DNA from: Nitrosomonas sp.
Lineage (GTDB): Bacteria; Pseudomonadota; Gammaproteobacteria; Burkholderiales; Nitrosomonadaceae
DNA: 11,797 nt
Reading direction: 5' to 3'
Assembly (NCBI GenBank): GCA_021774205.1
Contig: JAJFJI010000103.1
Span: 1-11,797 of the forward strand
The notes under the pieces were generated by a model that saw only the letters and a list, made by a program, of their open reading frames with translations, was not told the origin of the DNA and searched no databases. The number at the start of each line of letters is the position of its first letter. Position 1 is the stretch's first letter. This document shows positions 1 to 7,285 of this stretch, in pieces. A program made the translations under genes and the position numbers.

Positions 1-105
1 ATTTGTGCACTCGGTGATGCCGCTGCGATGCCGGTGCGCGCAATGGTTCAGCATTTTCGTGAAGAGTTTATTTACCATATTGAGCACAAGAAATGTGTGG
101 TCTAG
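1..105 (+). CDS. nuoF: NADH-quinone oxidoreductase subunit F, C-terminal fragment
   Basis: The window opens inside a reading frame (frame 1) that gives 34 residues and ends at TAG 103-105. The fragment begins ICALGDAAAMPVRAMVQHF, which matches the C-terminal end of NuoF, the FMN- and NADH-binding subunit of the peripheral arm of complex I. The cysteine at fragment residue 2 fits the fourth ligand of the [4Fe-4S] cluster N3; the other three ligands, the flavin site and the NADH site lie to the left of the window. NuoF normally takes electrons from NADH through FMN and passes them via N3 to N1b of NuoG, which is the next gene here, 71 bases on. The gene is cut by the window edge, not broken. 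Identification rests on a short segment plus the operon context. Confidence 0.93.
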   Translation: MCALGDAAAMPVRAMVQHFREEFIYHIEHKKCVV

Positions 106-176
106 TTTTTTATGCATAAGACCATCAAATATACTGATTTGTGTCTTTTTGTAATTAATCCAAGAATTTTTAGCCG

Positions 177-2585
177 ATGATCAATATTGAAATCGACGGT
201 AAGCAAGTATCTGTACCCAAAGGGGGTACAGTTATGGATGGTGCCAGGGAATTGGGGATATACATCCCACATTTTTGTTACCACAAAAAACTGTCTATAG
301 CGGCCAATTGCCGTATGTGTTTGGTACAGGTGGAGAAAGCACCTAAACCATTGCCTGCATGCGCCACGCCAGTAATGGAAGGTATGAAGGTGTTTACGCA
401 TACTGAGCAGGCGATCACTGCGCAAAAAGGTGTCATGGAATTCTTGTTAATTAACCATCCACTAGATTGCCCTATTTGTGATCAAGGCGGTGAATGTCAG
501 TTGCAGGATCTGGCCGTTGGCTATGGCGCAGGTCAATCGCGTTATACTGAGCCAAAACGTGTCGTGGTTAACAAAAATCTGGGACCACTGATCTCAACCG
601 ATATGACGCGGTGTATTCATTGCACTCGCTGTGTTCGGTTTGGACAGGAAATTGCCGGCATTATGGAACTTGGTATGGCGGGGCGTGGTGAGCATGTTGA
701 AATACTAACGTTTGTAGGGAAATCGGTTGATTCGGAACTGTCTGGCAACGTGATCGACATGTGTCCGGTTGGTGCATTGGTTAGTAAACCATTCCGATAT
801 TCAGCCAGAACTTGGGAATTGTCACGCAGGAAATCAATCAGTCCGCATTGCGGACTCGGTTCCAACCTGGTTGTCCAAGTTAAACAAAATCGTGTGATGC
901 GTGTGCTGCCAAGAGAGAATGAAGATATTAACGAATGTTGGCTATCAGACAAGGACCGGTTTTCATATGAAGGTCTTAACTCAGAAGATCGGCTGACCAA
1001 GCCTATGATAAAGCGTGAAGGCCAATGGCAGGAATGCGACTGGCAGGATGCGCTGGCGTTTGCGATTGATGGTTTGAAAACCGTCAAAGAAAAATATGGA
1101 GCGCAAAGTTTGGGTGTACTGGCTTCTCCGCATAGTACGCTGGAAGAACTTTATCTATTACAGAAGCTGACCAGATCACTGGGGAGTGGGAATATTGATC
1201 ACCGCTTGCGACAATCCGATTTCCGGATGGATAGTCAGTTGCAAGGTATTCCTTGGCTGGGTACGCGTATCGCTGATATTTCACAATTAAAGTCGGTATT
1301 AATTATTGGCAGCACATTGCGAAAAGACCATCCATTGATTGCACAGCGCATACGTCAGGCAGTAAAAAAAGGGTTGCAGCTTAATCTTGTCAATCCAGTT
1401 GGTGATGATTTGCTGACCAAAAAAGCAAATGAAGTCATTGTCGCGCCTGCAGCCATGGTAACGGCACTGGCAGAAATACTGAAGGCGGTTATTGAATTAA
1501 AACAAGTGCCAACACCCGAAAATGCCAGTGAAATAATTGATTCGGTCAATGTAACTGATACAGCACGGCAAATTGCATCCAGCCTGATAGAAAATAATCC
1601 AGCTGCAATTTACCTTGGTAATCTTGCGCAGCATCATCCTGACTTTACAGATATTCATGTATTGGCTCAGCACATAACGCAAATAATTGGTGCGAAGTTT
1701 GGGATCTTAGGCGAAGCGGCGAACAGTGTCGGTGCTTATTTTGCAGGTGCTGTACCGAGCCATGGTGCTCTCGGCGTGTCAAGCAAATCTACTCAGGCGA
1801 TGATGACGGGTCTCAACGCAGCGCAAATGCTGGGTGCTAATACGAATTTGTCCGCAGCGCCATGCCAGTGTTATCTGCTGATGAATGTGGAGCCTGAGCA
1901 TGATACCCATCATTCTCAGCAGGCGCTTAAAATCATGAAATCGGCGGAATTTGTTGTATCAATGAGTGCTTATCGTGGAAATGCCGTAGATTACGCGGAT
2001 GTGCTACTGCCAATTGCACCATTTACTGAAACTTCAGGGACATTTATTAATACGGAAGGTCGTATTCAAACCTTTAACGGTGTTGTACCCCCTTTGGGTG
2101 ATACGCGTCCATCTTGGAAGGTATTGCGTGTACTTGGTAATTTAATGCAACTGGATGGTTTTGATTATGAGACACCAGAACAGATTCGAGATGAAATTTT
2201 TCCGACTGACGTTGATGTTAGCCAATATTTAAATAATCAGTTAGCTGGCCATGTTATTAGTGTGCCTGCGCAAGGCGATGAAAAACTTCAACGTATCGGT
2301 GAGGTACCGATTTATCAGGCAGACCCAATTGTCCGTCATGCCGAATCGCTTCAACAAACCAATGATGCTGCTAAGCCACAAGCTTGGATGTCACCTGCAC
2401 TTATGGAAAGATTGAATATCAGTGTAGGTGATAACGTATCACTAAAACAGGATGATGGTGGCGTGCGGTTGCTGGCTGGTTGCGACGAGAAACTACCGGA
2501 TAATTGTGTGCGGGTTGTATGTGCTCACCCCGATACGGTTCCATTAGGTGCACTGTTTGGTGAGATCATAATAGAAAAATTGTAA
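177..2585 (+). CDS. nuoG: NADH-quinone oxidoreductase subunit G (Fe-S subunit)
   Basis: The 802-residue soluble subunit carries electrons through the peripheral arm of complex I. An N-terminal ferredoxin-like domain has C34, C45, C48 and C62 for the [2Fe-2S] cluster N1b. Next come H94, C98, C101 and C107, the His/Cys set of N5, then C146, C149, C152 and C196 for N4. From about residue 215 a vestigial molybdopterin-oxidoreductase (MopB-like) fold follows, reaching to about residue 690, with a C-terminal tail beyond. The extra N7 cluster seen in E. coli NuoG appears absent. The four ligand positions read S222, C225, S229 and C254, so two of four cysteines are missing, as in mitochondrial-type and many betaproteobacterial homologues. 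The start is forced to ATG 177 because an in-frame TAG lies at 171-173 and the ferredoxin domain begins at once. The ribosome-binding site is weak (AAGAA, 162-166). Length is typical for betaproteobacteria. Identity is certain; the domain ends are approximate. Confidence 0.98.
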   Translation: MINIEIDGKQVSVPKGGTVMDGARELGIYIPHFCYHKKLSIAANCRMCLVQVEKAPKPLPACATPVMEGMKVFTHTEQAITAQKGVMEFLLINHPLDCPICDQGGECQLQDLAVGYGAGQSRYTEPKRVVVNKNLGPLISTDMTRCIHCTRCVRFGQEIAGIMELGMAGRGEHVEILTFVGKSVDSELSGNVIDMCPVGALVSKPFRYSARTWELSRRKSISPHCGLGSNLVVQVKQNRVMRVLPRENEDINECWLSDKDRFSYEGLNSEDRLTKPMIKREGQWQECDWQDALAFAIDGLKTVKEKYGAQSLGVLASPHSTLEELYLLQKLTRSLGSGNIDHRLRQSDFRMDSQLQGIPWLGTRIADISQLKSVLIIGSTLRKDHPLIAQRIRQAVKKGLQLNLVNPVGDDLLTKKANEVIVAPAAMVTALAEILKAVIELKQVPTPENASEIIDSVNVTDTARQIASSLIENNPAAIYLGNLAQHHPDFTDIHVLAQHITQIIGAKFGILGEAANSVGAYFAGAVPSHGALGVSSKSTQAMMTGLNAAQMLGANTNLSAAPCQCYLLMNVEPEHDTHHSQQALKIMKSAEFVVSMSAYRGNAVDYADVLLPIAPFTETSGTFINTEGRIQTFNGVVPPLGDTRPSWKVLRVLGNLMQLDGFDYETPEQIRDEIFPTDVDVSQYLNNQLAGHVISVPAQGDEKLQRIGEVPIYQADPIVRHAESLQQTNDAAKPQAWMSPALMERLNISVGDNVSLKQDDGGVRLLAGCDEKLPDNCVRVVCAHPDTVPLGALFGEIIIEKL

Positions 2586-2607
2586 TGGCAAGAATTGGGA
2601 ATTATTA

Positions 2608-3705
2608 ATGGAGTATATTCAACAACTGTTTGAGCAGTTTTTTGGCACCGAGTGGGGTCCAATGTTGTTCGTGTTGGCGAAGGACTTGACACTGATTGTT
2701 GCGATTGTGGTTCCGCTTTTGCTGGGCGTGGCTTATCTCACCTTTGCAGAACGCAAAATAATTGGTTATATGCAGGTTCGGGTTGGACCGAATCGCGTGA
2801 CGTTCTTTGGGATTCCCTGGTTACGTGGCTGGGGGCAGCCCATTGCCGACGCCGTTAAGGCGATGATGAAGGAAATTATTGTTCCGAATAGCGCGAATAA
2901 GTTTCTCTTTATCCTTGCACCCATTCTGACAATTGCACCGGCGCTTGCTGCGTGGGCAGTCGTGCCTTTTTCCCCAGAAATGGTTCTGGCTGATATTAAT
3001 GCTGGTTTGCTTTATATTCTTGCCATGACCTCGATGGGTATTTATGGCGTCATTATTGCAGGCTGGGCATCCAATTCTAAATATGCATTTATCGGCGCTA
3101 TGCGTTCTGCGGCGCAAGTGGTGTCTTATGAATTAGCGATGGGTTTTGCGTTAGTTTGTGTATTGATGATGTCGGCAAGCCTAAATCTAGGGGATATTGT
3201 TAACGGGCAACAAGGCGGCAGTTTCCTTAATTGGTATCTGATACCATTGTTTCCCATGTTTCTGGTTTATTTTATTTCTGGCGTCGCCGAAACAAATCGT
3301 GCGCCATTTGATGTGGCAGAGGGTGAGTCTGAAATTGTCGCAGGCTTCCACGTTGATTATTCTGGCATGGCGTTTACGGTATTCTTCTTGGCAGAGTATG
3401 CCAACATGATATTAGTGGCGACACTTACCAGTCTCTTGTTTTTGGGTGGGTGGTTGCCACCAATCGATATCGCGCCTCTTAACATGATTCCAGGGTTTAT
3501 TTGGTTGTTGTTGAAAATAGCATTCATGCTGTTCTTTTTCCTCTGGTTTCGTGCAACTTTCCCGCGTTATCGCTATGATCAGATCATGCGGTTAGGTTGG
3601 AAAGTATTTATTCCGCTAACCTTGGTGTGGATTTTCGTGGTGGGGGCTATTATGCAGTTGCCTTTATCGATACGGAATGTATTTCCGCTTAATCTTTGGT
3701 TCTAA
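2608..3705 (+). CDS. nuoH: NADH-quinone oxidoreductase subunit H
   Basis: This 365-residue membrane protein links the peripheral and membrane arms of complex I, forms much of the quinone-binding chamber and starts the path that couples quinone reduction to proton pumping. About eight hydrophobic helices can be read, starting near residues 20-45. Family signatures are the ERK loop (E48-K50) followed by GYMQVRVGPNRV (53-64), SYE at 173-175, and the acidic segment ETNRAPFDVAEGESE at 228-242, which holds the charged residues lining the quinone entry and E-channel. FRATFPRYRYDQ (314-325) near the C-terminus is also typical. The start is ATG 2608, 22 bases after nuoG, with GGGA at 2597-2600 as a modest ribosome-binding site. 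The stop codon overlaps a possible ATG of nuoI (TAATG at 3703-3707). Length is slightly above the usual 320-350 but normal for this group. No damage is seen. Confidence 0.98.
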   Translation: MEYIQQLFEQFFGTEWGPMLFVLAKDLTLIVAIVVPLLLGVAYLTFAERKIIGYMQVRVGPNRVTFFGIPWLRGWGQPIADAVKAMMKEIIVPNSANKFLFILAPILTIAPALAAWAVVPFSPEMVLADINAGLLYILAMTSMGIYGVIIAGWASNSKYAFIGAMRSAAQVVSYELAMGFALVCVLMMSASLNLGDIVNGQQGGSFLNWYLIPLFPMFLVYFISGVAETNRAPFDVAEGESEIVAGFHVDYSGMAFTVFFLAEYANMILVATLTSLLFLGGWLPPIDIAPLNMIPGFIWLLLKIAFMLFFFLWFRATFPRYRYDQIMRLGWKVFIPLTLVWIFVVGAIMQLPLSIRNVFPLNLWF

Positions 3706-3710
3706 TGACT

Positions 3711-3715
3711 GGAGA
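3711..3715 (+). promoter_or_regulatory. ribosome-binding site that fixes the nuoI start
   Basis: GGAGA lies 7 bases before ATG 3723. The competing in-frame ATG at 3705 overlaps the nuoH stop and has no comparable purine-rich site before it, so 3723 is the preferred nuoI start. Confidence 0.7.
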
Positions 3716-3722
3716 AAACACT

Positions 3723-4211
3723 ATGAATCATATCAAAAAGTTTTTCAGTACTTTTTTGTTATTTGAACTGCTCAAGGGCATGATGGTGACGGGACGTTAT
3801 TTGTTCAAACCAAAAATTACCGTTCATTTTCCTGAAGAAAAAACGCCACAATCACCTCGTTTTCGCGGCCTTCATGCACTACGCCGTTATCCTAATGGAG
3901 AAGAGCGCTGTATTGCTTGCAAGCTGTGTGAAGCGGTGTGCCCTGCAATGGCGATTACCATTGAGTCTGAGCAGCGTGAAGATGGCACGCGCCGAACCAC
4001 GCGATATGATGTTGATTTGTATAAATGTATTTTCTGTGGATACTGTGAAGAATCTTGTCCAGTGGATTCGATTGTGGAAACACGTATCCTTGAATATCAC
4101 GGTGAAAAACGTGGTGATTTGATCTATACCAAAGAAATGCTACTTGCTGTGGGTGACAGGTATGAAGAGCAGATCGCTAAGGACAGACAAGTAGATGCAA
4201 AATATCGATGA
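3723..4211 (+). CDS. nuoI: NADH-quinone oxidoreductase subunit I (ferredoxin-like, clusters N6a/N6b)
   Basis: This 162-residue subunit carries the last pair of tetranuclear clusters in front of N2 and docks the peripheral arm onto NuoH. Two CxxCxxCxxxCP motifs are intact: C63, C66, C69, C73 and C102, C105, C108, C112. They are cross-ligated as in 8Fe ferredoxins, each set giving three ligands to one cluster and the fourth to the other (N6a and N6b). The N-terminus (about residues 1-30) is amphipathic to hydrophobic and fits the segment that lies along the membrane. An RFRGLHALRRYPNGEERC stretch precedes the first cluster motif, as is usual in the family. With ATG 3723 the length is exactly what I expect for betaproteobacterial NuoI. 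An upstream in-frame ATG at 3705 would add six residues (MTGENT) and is less likely. The gap to nuoH is 17 bases. Confidence 0.97.
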   Translation: MNHIKKFFSTFLLFELLKGMMVTGRYLFKPKITVHFPEEKTPQSPRFRGLHALRRYPNGEERCIACKLCEAVCPAMAITIESEQREDGTRRTTRYDVDLYKCIFCGYCEESCPVDSIVETRILEYHGEKRGDLIYTKEMLLAVGDRYEEQIAKDRQVDAKYR

Positions 4212-4226
4212 ATTTAGTAACTAAAT
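4212..4226. repeat. perfect 7-1-7 inverted repeat filling most of the nuoI-nuoJ gap
   Basis: ATTTAGT (4212-4218) and ACTAAAT (4220-4226) are exact reverse complements around a single central A at 4219. They occupy 15 of the 19 bases between the nuoI stop and the nuoJ ATG. As RNA it could fold only as a weak 5-bp A/U stem with a 5-base loop. It sits where a ribosome-binding site would be expected, and I see none there. Function is unknown; it may be chance in an A/T-rich spacer. Confidence 0.55.
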
Positions 4227-4230
4227 ACAA

Positions 4231-4836
4231 ATGAGTTTTCAGGATATAGTTTTTTATTTTTTTGCCACCGTACTGGTTATTTCAGCGCTGGGTGTTGTTA
4301 CATCACGTAACCCTGTTTATTCTGCGTTGCTGCTGGTTTTATCTTTTGTTACCTGCGCGGGTTTGTGGCTTTTGTTGGAAGCGGAGTTTCTTGCCATTAC
4401 ATTAGTATTGGTCTATGTCGGTGCCGTCATGGTGTTATTTTTGTTCGTGGTAATGATGCTGGATATTAATCTTGATCGTTTGCGTGAAGGCTTCTGGAAA
4501 TGGTTCCCGTTTGGCGCATTACTAGCATTGATTTTGGTTGTGCAATTGGCGATGGTGTTAATGGGAGGGCAATTTGGCCTGGATGAAATGCCACGACCAC
4601 CCGCACAGGCCGCAGACTATAGCAATACTAAGGCACTCGGCCTTTTAATTTATACGGAATACGTCTACGCGTTTGAACTGGCTGCAGTGATTTTATTGGT
4701 GGCAATGGTGGCAGCAATTGCTTTAACGCTGCGGAATCGTACCGACAAGCGTTCACCAGATCCTTCTAAACAGGTTGCAGTGAAACGTGAAGACCGGATT
4801 CGCATTGTGCCAATGGCGCCTGAAAAGAAAAAATAA
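4231..4836 (+). CDS. nuoJ: NADH-quinone oxidoreductase subunit J
   Basis: This 201-residue membrane subunit sits beside NuoH and NuoK and takes part in the coupling path from the quinone site to the antiporter-like subunits. Five hydrophobic helices are visible, at roughly residues 5-24, 28-50, 55-77, 91-112 and 147-167. The third contains VYVGAVMVLFLFVVMM (61-76), the strongly conserved segment with the pi-bulge whose rotation is proposed to switch the complex between states. The C-terminus (about 168-201) is a charged, lysine/arginine-rich cytoplasmic tail ending in EKKK. ATG 4231 is chosen because the family N-terminus (a short lead into the first helix) starts there. No clear ribosome-binding site precedes it, so translation is probably coupled to nuoI, which ends 19 bases upstream. 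Length is normal for betaproteobacteria. The call is secure from motif plus position. Confidence 0.97.
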   Translation: MSFQDIVFYFFATVLVISALGVVTSRNPVYSALLLVLSFVTCAGLWLLLEAEFLAITLVLVYVGAVMVLFLFVVMMLDINLDRLREGFWKWFPFGALLALILVVQLAMVLMGGQFGLDEMPRPPAQAADYSNTKALGLLIYTEYVYAFELAAVILLVAMVAAIALTLRNRTDKRSPDPSKQVAVKREDRIRIVPMAPEKKK

Positions 4837-4875
4837 CACTTTATTTGACTAACTGTTTTGGATGCTGTTTTAAAT

Positions 4876-4881
4876 GAGGGG
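4876..4881 (+). promoter_or_regulatory. ribosome-binding site for the TTG start of nuoK
   Basis: GAGGGG lies 8 bases before TTG 4890. It is one of the strongest purine-rich sites among the nuo genes here and supports TTG as a true start. The only nearby ATG (4874) is in another frame and meets a stop after four codons. Confidence 0.7.
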
Positions 4882-4889
4882 TCGTTAAC

Positions 4890-5195
4890 TTGGTATCGTT
4901 ATCCCATTATCTGGTGCTCGGTGCAATTTTATTTGCAATAGGCGTTGTAGGAATTTTTCTTAATAGAAAGAACGTCATTATTCTGTTGATGGCAATTGAA
5001 TTGATGTTGTTAGCCGTAAATTTGAATTTTGTTGCGTTTTCCTATTACTTGCAGGATATTGCTGGGCAGATTTTTGTATTCTTTATCTTGACAGTTGCTG
5101 CGGCTGAGGCTGCAATTGGTCTGGCTATATTGGTTGTATTATTTCGCAACATGCGAACGATCAATGTCGATGATCTGGATAATCTCAAAGGCTGA
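4890..5195 (+). CDS. nuoK: NADH-quinone oxidoreductase subunit K
   Basis: This 101-residue membrane subunit is related to MrpC of Na+/H+ antiporters. It lies between NuoJ and NuoN and relays charge toward the proton channels. Three hydrophobic helices are readable (about 4-24, 29-51, 58-86). The two buried glutamates essential in E. coli (E36 and E72) are present as E37 in AIELML and E73 in AAAEAAIG. The start is TTG 4890. An in-frame TGA lies at 4875-4877, no in-frame ATG or GTG lies between that stop and the first helix, and a good GAGGGG site precedes the TTG. The resulting N-terminus (VSLSHYLVLGAILF) matches the family. Gaps are 53 bases to nuoJ and 62 to nuoL. The non-ATG start could set a lower initiation rate, but nothing here shows that directly. 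Confidence 0.97.
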   Translation: MVSLSHYLVLGAILFAIGVVGIFLNRKNVIILLMAIELMLLAVNLNFVAFSYYLQDIAGQIFVFFILTVAAAEAAIGLAILVVLFRNMRTINVDDLDNLKG

Positions 5196-5257
5196 TCCAT
5201 GGAAACCGGTTTTATTGGTAAACAGCGTAATAATTGACATAAAACTTTAAGACTGTA

Positions 5258-7204
5258 ATGCAGACACTTTATTTACTTGTACCGCTGGCGCCCCTGATAG
5301 GGGCAATCATTGCTGGATTGTTTGGCCGTTTTATCGGGCGTACTTGGAGTCACCGTATCACGATCACGTTGGTGTTCGTATCCTTGGTTGCATCCATTAT
5401 TATTTTTATGGATGTATTAGAGGGGAATGTCTTTAATGGGAGCGTTTATACCTGGCTCGTTACGGGCGATACGCGTTTTGAAATTGGCTTTCTGATTGAT
5501 CAATTGTCCGCCACTATGATGGTTGTGGTTAGCCTGGTTTCTTTAATGGTGCATATCTATACCATCGGTTATATGCATGATGATCCAGGGTATCAGCGGT
5601 TTTTTAGCTATATTTCACTATTCACCTTTTCAATGATGATGTTGGTGATGTCCAACAACTTTCTGCAACTCTTTTTTGGTTGGGAAGCTGTGGGGCTAGT
5701 GTCCTATTTATTGATCGGATTCTGGTATACCCGTCCGACAGCAATTTACGCCAATATGAAGGCGTTTCTAGTTAATCGTGTGGGTGATTTTGGTTTCCTG
5801 CTCGGCATCGCGCTGGTGCTGATGCATTTTGGTTCACTTGATTATGCCACCGTGTTTGCCAATGCACCTCAACTTGCTGACGAAACGGTTGAATTAATCC
5901 CTGGACTGCCCTGGCTAGTCATTTCGGTTATTTGTATATTATTGTTTATTGGTGCGATGGGTAAATCAGCACAGTTTCCACTCCATGTCTGGCTACCCGA
6001 TTCGATGGAAGGACCAACGCCTATTTCAGCCTTGATTCATGCTGCAACTATGGTTACAGCTGGTATCTTTATGGTGGCGCGTATGTCACCGTTATTTGAG
6101 CTATCAGAAGCTGCGCTATCGATGATACTGATTGTTGGTGGTATTACGACATTGTTTATGGCGCTGGTTGCAGTTGTGCAGAATGATATCAAACGTGTGG
6201 TTGCCTATTCGACTTTGTCCCAGCTGGGTTATATGACTGTAGCCCTAGGTGCATCTGCCTATTCAGCGGCTATGTTTCACTTGATGACACATGCATTCTT
6301 TAAGGCTGTACTATTTTTAGGCGCGGGTTCAGTGATTATAGCCATGCATCACGTGCAGAATATGCAACAGATGGGTGGATTGAAAAGATATATGCCCATT
6401 ACCTATTGGACCATGTTTATAGCGGCCGTAGCCAGTGCGGGTGTGCCAGGATTCTCCGGATTCTTTTCTAAGGATGCAATTATTGAAGCTGTAGGCTTCG
6501 CAAATATTCCAGGGTTTGAGTTTGCTTACTTTTGTGTATTGGTAACTGTTTTTGTTACGGCACTGTATACGTTTCGTCTAATCTTTATGACGTTTCATGG
6601 TCAGCCGCGAATGGATGCGCATACCAAAGAACATTTGCATGAATCACCTTGGGTAGTCACCTTGCCGTTGGTTGTTCTGGCAATTCCTACGATAGGCGCA
6701 GGTTGGTTTATTGGGCCAATCGTATTTGGCTCATACTTTGATGGTGCGATACATGTATTGCCACAACATGATGCCATTACACAGCTAGGCGCAGAATTTA
6801 CTGGCGTATTCGGCATGATGATACATGCATTGTCTACTGCGCCTTTCTGGTTGTCTGTCGCCGGGATATTTACCGCCTGGTATTTATACATAGCGCGAAC
6901 AGATTTGCCCGAGAAAATTAAACGGCGAATATTACCTGTCTATACACTATTGGATCGTAAATATTACATTGATGAATTTTATTCATGGTTGTTTGCCGGT
7001 GGTTCGCGCGCGTTAAGCAGTACTCTATGGAAATATGGTGATATAAAGATCATTGACGGTTTCTTTGTTAACGGTACAGCACGGGTAGTTGCATGGACAG
7101 CCATGTTCGTACGTCGCTTCCAGACAGGCTATATTTATCACTATGCGTTTAGCATGATTGTCGGTGTATTTATTTTGATAACGCTATGGTTATATCAATA
7201 CTAG
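5258..7204 (+). CDS. nuoL: NADH-quinone oxidoreductase subunit L (antiporter-like)
   Basis: This 648-residue subunit is the distal proton channel of the membrane arm, homologous to MrpA-type antiporters. It is almost entirely hydrophobic helices. Residues matching the known E. coli proton path are present: E143 in GWEAVG (E144), K236 in MGKSAQ (K229), K349 in HAFFKA (K342) and K405 in FSKDAI (K399). The motifs LPDSMEGPTPISALIHAATM (246-265) and DIKRVVAYSTLSQLGYM (310-326) are classic for the family. The C-terminal extension, with DRKYYIDEFY (566-575) and a final helix at 630-646, corresponds to the long lateral amphipathic helix HL and last anchor that brace NuoM and NuoN. The start is ATG 5258 with only a weak TAAGA site at 5248-5252. 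It shares internal homology with nuoM and nuoN. No frameshift or missing key residue is seen. Confidence 0.98.
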   Translation: MQTLYLLVPLAPLIGAIIAGLFGRFIGRTWSHRITITLVFVSLVASIIIFMDVLEGNVFNGSVYTWLVTGDTRFEIGFLIDQLSATMMVVVSLVSLMVHIYTIGYMHDDPGYQRFFSYISLFTFSMMMLVMSNNFLQLFFGWEAVGLVSYLLIGFWYTRPTAIYANMKAFLVNRVGDFGFLLGIALVLMHFGSLDYATVFANAPQLADETVELIPGLPWLVISVICILLFIGAMGKSAQFPLHVWLPDSMEGPTPISALIHAATMVTAGIFMVARMSPLFELSEAALSMILIVGGITTLFMALVAVVQNDIKRVVAYSTLSQLGYMTVALGASAYSAAMFHLMTHAFFKAVLFLGAGSVIIAMHHVQNMQQMGGLKRYMPITYWTMFIAAVASAGVPGFSGFFSKDAIIEAVGFANIPGFEFAYFCVLVTVFVTALYTFRLIFMTFHGQPRMDAHTKEHLHESPWVVTLPLVVLAIPTIGAGWFIGPIVFGSYFDGAIHVLPQHDAITQLGAEFTGVFGMMIHALSTAPFWLSVAGIFTAWYLYIARTDLPEKIKRRILPVYTLLDRKYYIDEFYSWLFAGGSRALSSTLWKYGDIKIIDGFFVNGTARVVAWTAMFVRRFQTGYIYHYAFSMIVGVFILITLWLYQY

Positions 7205-7285
7205 TGATATAGACGATAAAAAAATGGCATCTCAAGGCGTTATCTAAAATTTGAAACGCGCTAACGAATAAAAAATGGAACAAGC

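Noticed and set aside
617..1087. A 156-codon open frame on the - strand inside nuoG, and similar shorter antisense frames elsewhere.
   Set aside because: They lie fully within strongly conserved nuo genes, their products resemble no family I know, and none has a convincing start site. They are shadows of the real coding frames.
4845..4875. A possible promoter before nuoK: TTGACT (4845-4850) with TTTAAA or TTAAAT about 18-19 bases on.
   Set aside because: The -10 match is only 4 of 6, and the transcript would start at about 4881, on or past the nuoK ribosome-binding site, which would leave the gene without a usable leader.
5203..5212. The 10-base palindrome AAACCGGTTT in the nuoK-nuoL gap.
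   Set aside because: It is short, has no loop for an RNA hairpin, and no second copy was noticed in the other gaps, so there is no support for a binding site.
5234..5262. A perfect TTGACA (5234-5239) before nuoL.
   Set aside because: At 16-18 bases downstream there is no TATAAT-like element, and the -10 would fall on the nuoL start codon. It is probably chance in an A/T-rich spacer.
7224..7285. A seven-codon frame (7224-7247) and a 5-bp GCGTT/AACGC stem in the 81-base nuoL-nuoM gap.
   Set aside because: The frame has no ribosome-binding site and the stem is too weak, with a 13-base loop and no T-run. Neither is distinguishable from background.
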